A stretch of 64,000 nt of DNA, from the NCBI GenBank assembly GCA_030065205.1, contig JASJDN010000006.1:44512-108511 (forward strand), read 5' to 3'. Each line of letters begins with the position of its first letter. The first letter of the stretch is position 1. Of this stretch, positions 8,875 to 15,706 are shown piece by piece. The position numbers and the translations under genes were made by a program. This stretch comes from Crocosphaera sp. (GTDB lineage Bacteria; Cyanobacteriota; Cyanobacteriia; Cyanobacteriales; Microcystaceae). Below the pieces are notes generated by a model. It made no database searches and was not told where the DNA came from. It saw nothing but the letters and a program-made list of their open reading frames with translations.

Positions 8875-9117
8875 ACCTTCTGAGTATTGGCCTACTCAGT
8901 TTATAGAACGAAATTCTTGGGAGGTAGCAGGTGAGATAGTTACCTCTCAGAGTTTTTTGCTCTTTCCATAATTTAGAACAGGTTTCAGCAATCTGTCAAG
9001 TCCTATTTCCGCATTGCAAAAATAGACTGCAAAATAACCTAGCAGTGTAAAAGTGAAATGCAGAATCAATAAAGATAACGAATATTACTTATTTTATAGG
9101 TAGATAAGGATTTCTAT

Positions 9118-9141
9118 AAAAAAACCTGATTCAGAACAGGT
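9118..9141 (-). terminator. Probable rho-independent terminator after dndB
   Basis: Read on the minus strand, ACCTG and CAGGT (9141-9137 and 9128-9124) form a short stem followed by a run of seven T. It is about 55 bp beyond the dndB stop. It is the only terminator-like element in the 322-bp gap 8875-9196, which shows no gene. The stem is short, so strength is uncertain. Confidence 0.5.
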
Positions 9142-9196
9142 AAAGCAAGTGTACTAAAAAATAGCATCACCACAATTCCTCTAAACTTTTCCCACC

Positions 9197-10090
9197 CTAC
9201 ACAATTTCTGAAACATCTAAACTTTGTAACTTCTCTTTCCAAGTTGTCGGAGAATCAACCAATAATAATCTGCCAAACTTCCCGAACCGTAACAACAACT
9301 GATCTAACTTTTGATCATCCTTATTCGCTTCTAAATAATAACTAACTTGTTGCCAATAAGAGAAAACAAACTCAAACTTTTCCTTATCATCTCCTAAAGA
9401 AACATCCTTTAATAACTCAAGCGTTGCTTGATATAATTGATATAACGTCAATAACTTATCTGATGTTTTCGGTATTCTATCCCCCTCAAAATAAGTATAA
9501 TCATTAAAAAAACTGACCTCTTTAACCACCCTTTTAACCATCAAAGCGATCGCATCTCGATTATCATAAAGAATAGCTAAACTAACGGGTAACTTAACCC
9601 CCCAACGGTTAAGATCAATAAACACCTGTTGACACTGTTCTAACCCCGTATCAATATATAAAATAACGGGTATAGTTTCATATTTTAACTGTGGTTTAGC
9701 TTGTAAGGCCATTTCCAACGCAACCCGACGATGTAACCCGTCATGTATCGTCAAACTCCCCTCCATAGGAATACGCAAACGGCCCAGTTTCCGCGTTTCG
9801 GCCACCTCTCCCACTGCTTCAAACGTCGTATCAGCGTCAATACTGGCAGTAATAGCAGAAAACACATAATCTTGAGGATTTTCTAAAATGTATTGACAAA
9901 TTTTCCGCAATCTGCTTTTATTTAACCGTCGCTGACTCCGTTTAAACGGTGTTATCCCCTCATCCTGTAACGGAAATAACTTGGGAAGGATACCCAAGGG
10001 ACACATAGAGACATAATACTCCCGTTCTGCTTGGATACCCCGAATCACTGGTAAGACATACTCAAACCCCATCATTGCCTCCAACTCCAA
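9197..10090 (-). CDS. dndB: DndB, phosphorothioation regulator (atypical motif, probably shortened)
   Basis: The N-terminus GFEYVLPVIRGIQAEREYYVSMCPLGILPKLF and the downstream LNKSRLRKICQYILENPQDYVFSAITASID match true DndB, the negative regulator of dnd genes. Two features are odd. First, the family hallmark INDGQHRR appears here as IHDGLHRR (Asp117-Arg121), with Gln changed to Leu. Second, at 297 residues it is shorter than the usual roughly 350-residue proteins, and its stop codon TAG lies inside a GTAGGGTGGG repeat unit at 9191-9200. The final conserved segment may therefore have been cut off by repeat insertion. Start codons at Met1, Met6 or Met7 are possible. Confidence 0.85.
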   Translation of the reverse strand: MELEAMMGFEYVLPVIRGIQAEREYYVSMCPLGILPKLFPLQDEGITPFKRSQRRLNKSRLRKICQYILENPQDYVFSAITASIDADTTFEAVGEVAETRKLGRLRIPMEGSLTIHDGLHRRVALEMALQAKPQLKYETIPVILYIDTGLEQCQQVFIDLNRWGVKLPVSLAILYDNRDAIALMVKRVVKEVSFFNDYTYFEGDRIPKTSDKLLTLYQLYQATLELLKDVSLGDDKEKFEFVFSYWQQVSYYLEANKDDQKLDQLLLRFGKFGRLLLVDSPTTWKEKLQSLDVSEIV

Positions 10091-10317
10091 TTTTAAACAA
10101 GGCTATTATAATCTAAAATATAAATAATGTTTTTAAAAACTTTGCTATGGTTTTATTAAATCATGCTAGTATCAGTTATGAAGGTACGTTATAGCTAGGT
10201 ATAGCAATCTTTAGTGTTGTTTTAGGATTGCTTCGGGAAATTTTCCCTTAAAATCAAAGATTAATACTGATTTTTCCCCTCGCAATGACAATTTAAGTCC
10301 CTAATAACCTATGAAAA

Positions 10318-11172
10318 ATGTATGATAATATTTGTAAATTCCTTGTAGAAAGCTTTCCAGAAGACTTTGCCAGTTGGTTACTAGGTGAGGCCATTCCTTT
10401 GACTACCTTAACTCCCTCAGAGTTATCCCTAGAACCCATTCGGGCCGATGCGTTAATCTTACTATCATCCTCTGAGGTTGTTTTGCATTTAGAATTCCAG
10501 ACCAAACCCGATGAAACTATGCCTTTTCGGATGTTAGACTATCGGGTGAGGGTTTACCGGCGTTTTCCTGAGAAACAAATGCGTCAGGTGGTTATCTACC
10601 TAAAACCCAGTACCTCAGAGTTAGTGCAACAAAACGTCTTTGCTATTCCTAACACCCGACATCAATTTGAGGTTATTCGTCTTTGGGAAATACCCACCGA
10701 ACAACTGTTACAGTCATCAGGGTTATGGCCGTTAGCCGTGTTAAGTCAGACCGACAATCCTGTTGATATTCTACAGGATATTGGGCAAAAAATCGACAGT
10801 TTAGACAACCCCAGACAACAGAGTAACATTGCAGCATCCACCGCCATTCTTGCTGGTTTACTATTAGAAGAAGAGGTTATCCAAACCATTTTGAGGTCAG
10901 AAATCATGAGAGAATCTGTTATCTATCAACGCATTGAATCTGAAGGAATTCGTAAAGGAAAGGCCGAAGGAAAGGCCGAAGGAAAGGCCGAAGGAAGACA
11001 AGAAGAAGGTATTTCTTTAATCCTTCGTCTTCTCAAGCGTCGTTTTGGCACAATTCCTACTGAAATAGAAGCTAAAATTCACAAGTTATCCATCGAAAAA
11101 CTAGAAGAATTAGGAGAAGCTTTACTGGATTTTCAATCGGAACAAGACTTAATTAATTGGTTTGAAAATTGA
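10318..11172 (+). CDS. Rpn-family PD-(D/E)XK nuclease with DUF4351 tail
   Basis: The protein opens MYDNICKFLVESFPEDFASWLLGE. It contains ALILLSSSEVVLHLEFQTKPDETMPFRMLDYRVRVYR, the Asp...Glu-x-Gln core of Rpn/YhgA-like transposase-derived nucleases. The tail ISLILRLLKRRFGTIP...LDFQSEQDLINWF is DUF4351. A linker contains GKAEGKAEGKAEGR, encoded by three 12-bp direct repeats. Rpn proteins promote recA-independent recombination in E. coli and are abundant in cyanobacteria, often as decaying multicopy genes. The last 283 bp have been duplicated immediately downstream. Confidence 0.87.
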   Translation: MYDNICKFLVESFPEDFASWLLGEAIPLTTLTPSELSLEPIRADALILLSSSEVVLHLEFQTKPDETMPFRMLDYRVRVYRRFPEKQMRQVVIYLKPSTSELVQQNVFAIPNTRHQFEVIRLWEIPTEQLLQSSGLWPLAVLSQTDNPVDILQDIGQKIDSLDNPRQQSNIAASTAILAGLLLEEEVIQTILRSEIMRESVIYQRIESEGIRKGKAEGKAEGKAEGRQEEGISLILRLLKRRFGTIPTEIEAKIHKLSIEKLEELGEALLDFQSEQDLINWFEN

Positions 11173-11488
11173 TCAAAAAAAATTATCAGGTGGGGGGGAC
11201 ATCACCCTACCTGAAACAATAAAGGAACAATTTTGAGGTCAGAAATCATGAAAGAATCTGTTATCTATCAACGTATTGAATCTGAAGGAATTCGTAAAGG
11301 AAAGGCCGAAGGAAGACAAGAAGAAGGTATCTCTTTAATCCTTCGCCAACTCAAGCGTCGTTTTGACACAATTCCTGCTGAAATAGAAACCAAAATTCAC
11401 AAGTTACCCATCGAAAAACTAGAAGAGTTAGGAGAAGCTTTACTGGATTTTCAATCGGAACAAGACTTAATTAATTGGTTTGAAAATT
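10888..11488 (+). repeat. Tandem duplication of the Rpn gene tail
   Basis: The segment 10888-11170 (283 bp) recurs at 11230-11488 (259 bp) with about a dozen substitutions, separated by a 59-bp hairpin-bearing spacer. The 24-bp length difference equals exactly two copies of the 12-bp unit GGAAAGGCCGAA: three copies at 10957-10992 in the first block, one in the second. The duplication therefore either preceded repeat expansion in copy one or was followed by contraction in copy two. Confidence 0.9.
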
Positions 11489-11490
11489 AA
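11233..11490 (+). pseudogene. Duplicated C-terminal fragment of Rpn nuclease
   Basis: This 85-codon frame encodes only the linker and DUF4351 tail of the upstream gene (MKESVIYQRIESEGIRKGKAEGRQEEG to LINWFEN) and lacks the nuclease core. It may be translated from the ATG at 11248, since that frame is intact, or be an inert gene fragment. An isolated DUF4351 tail has no known catalytic activity. Confidence 0.8.
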
Positions 11491-11554
11491 GGTGAAAACT
11501 TGTAAGGCGATGCACTCCCCACCCTACGGAATATAACATAGTAAAATAATTAAT

Positions 11555-13168
11555 ATGGATCAAGACATTACCAGCCAACTCCGACAACAAGAAAGCGAAG
11601 AAAAACAAGCACTTGCTTTGCTTTTAGAACGGTATTTATCCCGTGAGGAGCAACTGTTTGTGCAAAAAACTCAGATGGGAAATACTCAAAGTTATCTAGG
11701 TTCAGTGTCTTTGGAATGGTTAGCTAGTCGGGTACACTTTGCCCTACAATTACCCTTATTTCGCCGTAAATATGACCCGAAAACCAACAATATTATTCGT
11801 GATTCTGAAACCGTAGAAGAACTACAACAAAGACCCTTAGATTGGTCAAGACAAGCACATTTAGCCCAATATTTAGCGGTTTTAAATAATCATAAATTTC
11901 CGCCTATTTTGGTAGTGATTAGTCAAGACTGGGTGAATGATCCCACTGCATCAGAATGGGACATAGAATGCCGTGCAACAGTAAACGTAGATAACTTCAT
12001 CTCTTTCGATAAAAATGATAGTATTGGTTTGTTAAATATCGGAGAACATTATTCAATTTTTGCCCTTGATGGACAACATCGACTAATGGGAATACAAGGA
12101 TTAATGGAGTTACTAAAAACAGGAAAATTAGAGGTTTATAATAAAGACAAAAAAGCCACAGGAAACCCTATTACCCTAGATGAATTAATAGAAGAATATA
12201 ATCTAGATCCCCTTGTCCTACAAAGTTTAGCCAAGGAAAAAATCGGCATTGAAATTATACCGGCAGTCATCAAAGGAGAAACTTATGAAGAAGCAAGAAG
12301 ACGGGTCAGATCCGTATTTGTTCATGTTAACCGCATGGCTATTTCTTTAAGTAAAGGACAGTTAGTTTTATTGAATGAAGATGATGGCTTTGCTATTGTT
12401 TCTAGACGACTGGCTATTACCCATCCCTTACTCAAAGATAGACATGAAAAAGACTGGAATCCTCGGGTTAATTGGGACAGTGCAACCATTGCCAATAAAT
12501 CTACAGTTTTAACTACATTACAAGCATTACAAGACATGACAGAAGGGTATTTAGGTGATAAATTTACCCATTGGAAAAGTAAAGATAAAAAGAACTTAAT
12601 TTCTTTACGTCCTGATGATCGAGAAATCGAAGAAGGATTACAATTATTATCTGAACTCTTTGATGGGTTGGCTAGTTTACCCAGTTATCGTCAATTAGAA
12701 CAAGGAGTAAAGACTTATGAATTGAGACGCTTTAAACACGAAAAAGGAGGAGGAGAAGGAAACTTTTTATTTCGTCCCGTTGGACAAATTGCTTTAACTC
12801 AAGCATTAGGGTTTTTAGCATTTACCCAAAAAATTCCTCTAAAAAGTATCATCAAAAAACTCATTTATTTTGATGAAATTGGAGGGTTCAGTTATATGGA
12901 TACGTCCCAATCTATTTGGTACGGTGTATTATATGACCCGATGAAAAAACGAATACAAGTCTCAGGTAAAAAATTAGCCAGTCGTTTATTAATTTATTTA
13001 TTGGGTGGAATTAAAGATGACTTAGAAAAAGCAGAAATACGTAGGGACTTAGCCGAAGCGAGGACTATCAAGAATGCCGCTACCAATGAAGAAAAAACCA
13101 TTGATTTTCAAGGAAACTTTGTTAACCCCAAAAAAGTAGGTTTACCTGATATTTTAGTTGATAATTGA
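11555..13168 (+). CDS. Large DGQHR-domain protein
   Basis: The 537-residue protein has IFALDGQHRLMGIQGLMELL near residues 169-188. It is followed, after an inserted charged loop, by IGIEIIPAVIKGETYEEARRRVRSVFVHVNRMAISLSKGQLVLLNEDDGFAIVSRRLA, the standard continuation of the domain. The C-terminal part includes FRPVGQIALTQALGF, similar to the final helical region of DGQHR proteins. It is the fourth DndB-superfamily protein in the island and the longest. It is 64 bp after the Rpn fragment and 50 bp before a phasin-like gene. Its function is unknown; an accessory role in DNA modification or defence is inference. Confidence 0.82.
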   Translation: MDQDITSQLRQQESEEKQALALLLERYLSREEQLFVQKTQMGNTQSYLGSVSLEWLASRVHFALQLPLFRRKYDPKTNNIIRDSETVEELQQRPLDWSRQAHLAQYLAVLNNHKFPPILVVISQDWVNDPTASEWDIECRATVNVDNFISFDKNDSIGLLNIGEHYSIFALDGQHRLMGIQGLMELLKTGKLEVYNKDKKATGNPITLDELIEEYNLDPLVLQSLAKEKIGIEIIPAVIKGETYEEARRRVRSVFVHVNRMAISLSKGQLVLLNEDDGFAIVSRRLAITHPLLKDRHEKDWNPRVNWDSATIANKSTVLTTLQALQDMTEGYLGDKFTHWKSKDKKNLISLRPDDREIEEGLQLLSELFDGLASLPSYRQLEQGVKTYELRRFKHEKGGGEGNFLFRPVGQIALTQALGFLAFTQKIPLKSIIKKLIYFDEIGGFSYMDTSQSIWYGVLYDPMKKRIQVSGKKLASRLLIYLLGGIKDDLEKAEIRRDLAEARTIKNAATNEEKTIDFQGNFVNPKKVGLPDILVDN

Positions 13169-13218
13169 TAGTGGTTGTGGCATGATATTTAATAAATAGA
13201 TAACAATATTGCTTTAAT

Positions 13219-13581
13219 ATGAATTCAGATACTATCTTTCAACTGCTACAACAATCTTTCCGCGTTGGGGTAGGTTTTACGGCTTATGTTTTGGAAACCC
13301 TCCAAGATTCGCAAAAACGTAATCAAACCCTATCAGAACTGCAACAAGAAATCGCTAAAAAAACCGAAGAATGGGCAAAAAAAGGAGAAATAACCGAAAA
13401 AGAAGCCCGTGAATTTGTGGATCAATGGTTAAATTCTCAATCCTCTTCAAAAAACCCTCAAGAATCTTCAGAATCAACGAAGACTAAAGCTGATGTGGGC
13501 CAGGAAATTCAACAACTTACGGAAAAAATTATCACCCTTAGAGAAGAACTCGAAGACCTCAGAGACAAAAAAAAGTCTTAA
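13219..13581 (+). CDS. Phasin-like coiled-coil protein
   Basis: The 120-residue protein starts with a hydrophobic helix IFQLLQQSFRVGVGFTAYVLETL. It continues with Gln/Lys/Glu-rich coiled-coil sequence (ELQQEIAKKTEEWAKKGEITEKEAREFVDQWL) and ends in another coiled coil. This resembles small phasin / granule-associated-like proteins found in many cyanobacteria. Function cannot be assigned confidently. It marks the probable right border of the dnd island. Confidence 0.6.
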   Translation: MNSDTIFQLLQQSFRVGVGFTAYVLETLQDSQKRNQTLSELQQEIAKKTEEWAKKGEITEKEAREFVDQWLNSQSSSKNPQESSESTKTKADVGQEIQQLTEKIITLREELEDLRDKKKS

Positions 13582-13646
13582 ACCGCTAAAAATAAACGTT
13601 TAAAACTCTTAGGGTTAATTATTGAACTCCGAACTCAGGTCATGGT

Positions 13647-13889
13647 TTAGTCATTAGACCAAGTTTCGCAACTAATCAGATCACTAATGCGATCGCGTAA
13701 TAAATATTCAAATTTTTCTAGTTCGTGTTCAACCCAGATCCATTCCCGCGCAGGAATATAATCGCATAAGATAGAGATAGGTTGTTGACGGCTAATTAAG
13801 CCTCGGTCCACCAGATGACGGGCTTCTTGTTGTATAAAATCGATAGAATAACGGGAAAAAGTAAGAGAAGATTGTGTGGAAAGATTCAT
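13647..13889 (-). CDS. DUF4327-like small protein, copy 1
   Basis: The 80-residue protein contains YSIDFIQQEARHLVDRGLISRQQPISILCDYIPAREWIWVEHELEKFEYLLRDRISDLI. This pattern is conserved across cyanobacteria and, from memory, corresponds to DUF4327. No function is known. A divergent tandem paralogue lies 300 bp upstream on the same strand; both share RQQP, PxREW and LLRDxIxDL. Confidence 0.72.
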   Translation of the reverse strand: MNLSTQSSLTFSRYSIDFIQQEARHLVDRGLISRQQPISILCDYIPAREWIWVEHELEKFEYLLRDRISDLISCETWSND

Positions 13890-14064
13890 AAGTAGAACAC
13901 CAAACCAGTAAACGTTAAGACCCTGACCCTTAGAATGATCGAACTTACAGAAGAAACCTGCAAAGTCTTTTTGTATTCTTGATTACATTCTCTACCCAAT
14001 TGTGTCAGGAAGTGCGGAAATTTCCGTTTTCTTTTAGAATCATCCCCTTAAACATAATTTAAGC

Positions 14065-14082
14065 CCTAATCTGGGGATTAGG
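14065..14082. repeat. Small hairpin between DUF4327 paralogues
   Basis: CCTAATC at 14065-14071 and GATTAGG at 14076-14082 form a 7-bp stem with a 4-base loop. It lies in the 300-bp gap 13890-14189, which otherwise has only AT-rich sequence and a CGGAAATTTCCG palindrome followed by T-rich DNA near 14015-14035. No gene is seen in the gap. Confidence 0.5.
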
Positions 14083-14189
14083 ACTCAATCAATGTATTCA
14101 AAAAGGTTGACTGGTAACAAGATATAATTTGGTTACTTATGGGACAATAGAACTTGTCAAAATAATGGAAGTTGGTGTACTATTGATGA

Positions 14190-14444
14190 CTAATCACTCT
14201 CCCAGCATTCGTTAGCCATGAGATCCCCAATTTGATCCCGTAATAAATATTCGCATCTTTCTAGTTCAGTTTCAACACAAACCCACTCACGAGGGGGAAT
14301 AAACTCACAAAGAACATAAAGAGGTTGCTGACGACTGACAACACCAGTATCCACCAGATGACGAACCTCATCTTTGATCATGTTAATCGTGTAAGTGGTA
14401 GAAGGGGCAGCAGCAGAAGGAGAAGGTAGAGTAATCGGACTCAT
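14190..14444 (-). CDS. DUF4327-like small protein, copy 2
   Basis: The 84-residue protein has a Pro/Ser/Ala-rich N-terminus and then YTINMIKDEVRHLVDTGVVSRQQPLYVLCEFIPPREWVCVETELERCEYLLRDQIGDLM, clearly homologous to the neighbouring gene product. The variable N-terminus and conserved core show they are diverged paralogues rather than a recent copy. No function is established. Confidence 0.72.
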   Translation of the reverse strand: MSPITLPSPSAAAPSTTYTINMIKDEVRHLVDTGVVSRQQPLYVLCEFIPPREWVCVETELERCEYLLRDQIGDLMANECWESD

Positions 14445-14605
14445 AGAAAATCACCAAGTAGATTAGGAAGGCTTACTTTTTACTATAGTCTAATTCTCCC
14501 TAATAATAAAGTCATTTCTTGCTGTAACAAAGAATACATTTTGCATTTTTCTTTTTTAAGCCCCTTCATATCAAGGTTTACAGGATGTTAAAAAATATTA
14601 CAGGG

Positions 14606-15340
14606 TTATGGTTTTGTTTCCCTCTTCCCACAGTAGATAATCATCACAGAAAAATAGGAAAGGGTGAGATGAGGATGATGATGTAGGTTTTGATAGATTC
14701 TTTGTTCTGGTTGCGTGGCCCGTTCAACAATGAAAGCGTGAGCCAACAAATTTAAGCGATTTAACTTCTGCCAAACTTGAGAATAGACTGAACTAACTTT
14801 TAACAAGACAATAACCTCAGCCCAACCCAAAACCTGATCTAACTCAGCTACATTGTATAAAGCGGGGAGAATAGCTAAATTTTGAGAACGAACGGTTAAA
14901 GGCAATCCTAACACCGAAGCAGCGGCCATGGGGGAAGAAACCCCAGGAATAGTTTGGATGGTAACGTGAGGATAATTTTCTCTGAGGGTTTGGGCCAGAT
15001 AGGTAAAGGTACTATAAAAACTCACATCTCCTTCACAAGCAAAGGCCACATCTATTCCTTGGTTAAGATATTGCCATACTGTTTCTGCTGCTTCTTTCCA
15101 AGCTTGTTGTAACTGCTTCTCATCTTGAACATAGGGAAAATAAAGCGGTAATTTTTTTTGCTGTGGGGTGATGCAATGGGCAATAATTGTCTCAGCTAAA
15201 CCTTGCTTTTGGTTAACCCCTAGAGGAAAAGCAATGAGCGGAACTTCTTGTAACAACCGTTGTCCTTTGACGGTAATTAATTCGGGATCACCGGTTCCCA
15301 CACTTACCCCGTATAACGTTCCCACCTTTTCCCTGAGCAA
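14606..15340 (-). CDS. cobI: Precorrin-2 C20-methyltransferase
   Basis: The 244-residue protein contains GTLYGVSVGTGDPELITVKGQRLLQEVPLIAFPLG, the N-terminal signature of tetrapyrrole methylases acting on precorrin-2. It continues with FACEGDVSFYSTFTYLAQTL and PGVSSPMAAASVLGLPL, the SAM-binding pieces. It adds the C20 methyl group in cobalamin (or pseudocobalamin) ring synthesis in the cytosol. No other cobalamin gene is adjacent, which is normal for cyanobacteria where the pathway is scattered. No riboswitch-like element was recognised upstream. Confidence 0.9.
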   Translation of the reverse strand: MLREKVGTLYGVSVGTGDPELITVKGQRLLQEVPLIAFPLGVNQKQGLAETIIAHCITPQQKKLPLYFPYVQDEKQLQQAWKEAAETVWQYLNQGIDVAFACEGDVSFYSTFTYLAQTLRENYPHVTIQTIPGVSSPMAAASVLGLPLTVRSQNLAILPALYNVAELDQVLGWAEVIVLLKVSSVYSQVWQKLNRLNLLAHAFIVERATQPEQRIYQNLHHHPHLTLSYFSVMIIYCGKRETKP

Positions 15341-15706
15341 AATTGACCTAACTCCTCATCTGACAGCCATTATTGTTTTATCTTTGCTCATTTTTAGTAA
15401 CTTTTTTATGAATAAAAAATTAAGATTCACAAAGAATAATTAAGAAGTTTACACAATATAAAGTTAATCTTTACATAAAGCGTTACCTTGTTGACTACAG
15501 AAAAGCCATGAGTTGTGTTAGCCTATAATTAGATTTTGCCGACAAAAATGAGTTAAACAAAAATAGCGCAAAAATCTAGGTTAAGCCAGTATTCAGTCAT
15601 TAATTTGTATCGTTTCTTATTTAAGCATTGAGTTTCATCATTAGTTCCTTATTGACTGTTGTCAACTTTAGGTACATCTAATAATAGGTAGTAAACGAGA
15701 AAGTCC
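15341..15706. other. Intergenic region between divergent cobI and PAS-EAL gene
   Basis: This 366-bp AT-rich stretch separates divergently transcribed genes and presumably holds both promoters. I see no gene, tRNA or strong hairpin. A purine-rich GAGAAAG just before the ATG at 15707 could serve as the ribosome-binding site of the downstream gene. Confidence 0.6.

Noticed and set aside
10293..10505. Minus-strand frame opposite the Rpn gene
   Set aside because: Antisense to a conserved nuclease domain with no recognisable protein.
11230..11490. Second complete Rpn gene
   Set aside because: Only the DUF4351 tail is present; the nuclease core is missing, so it is scored as a fragment.
15341..15706. 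Possible cobalamin riboswitch upstream of cobI
   Set aside because: No conserved B12-box-like sequence was recognised and the region is uniformly AT-rich.
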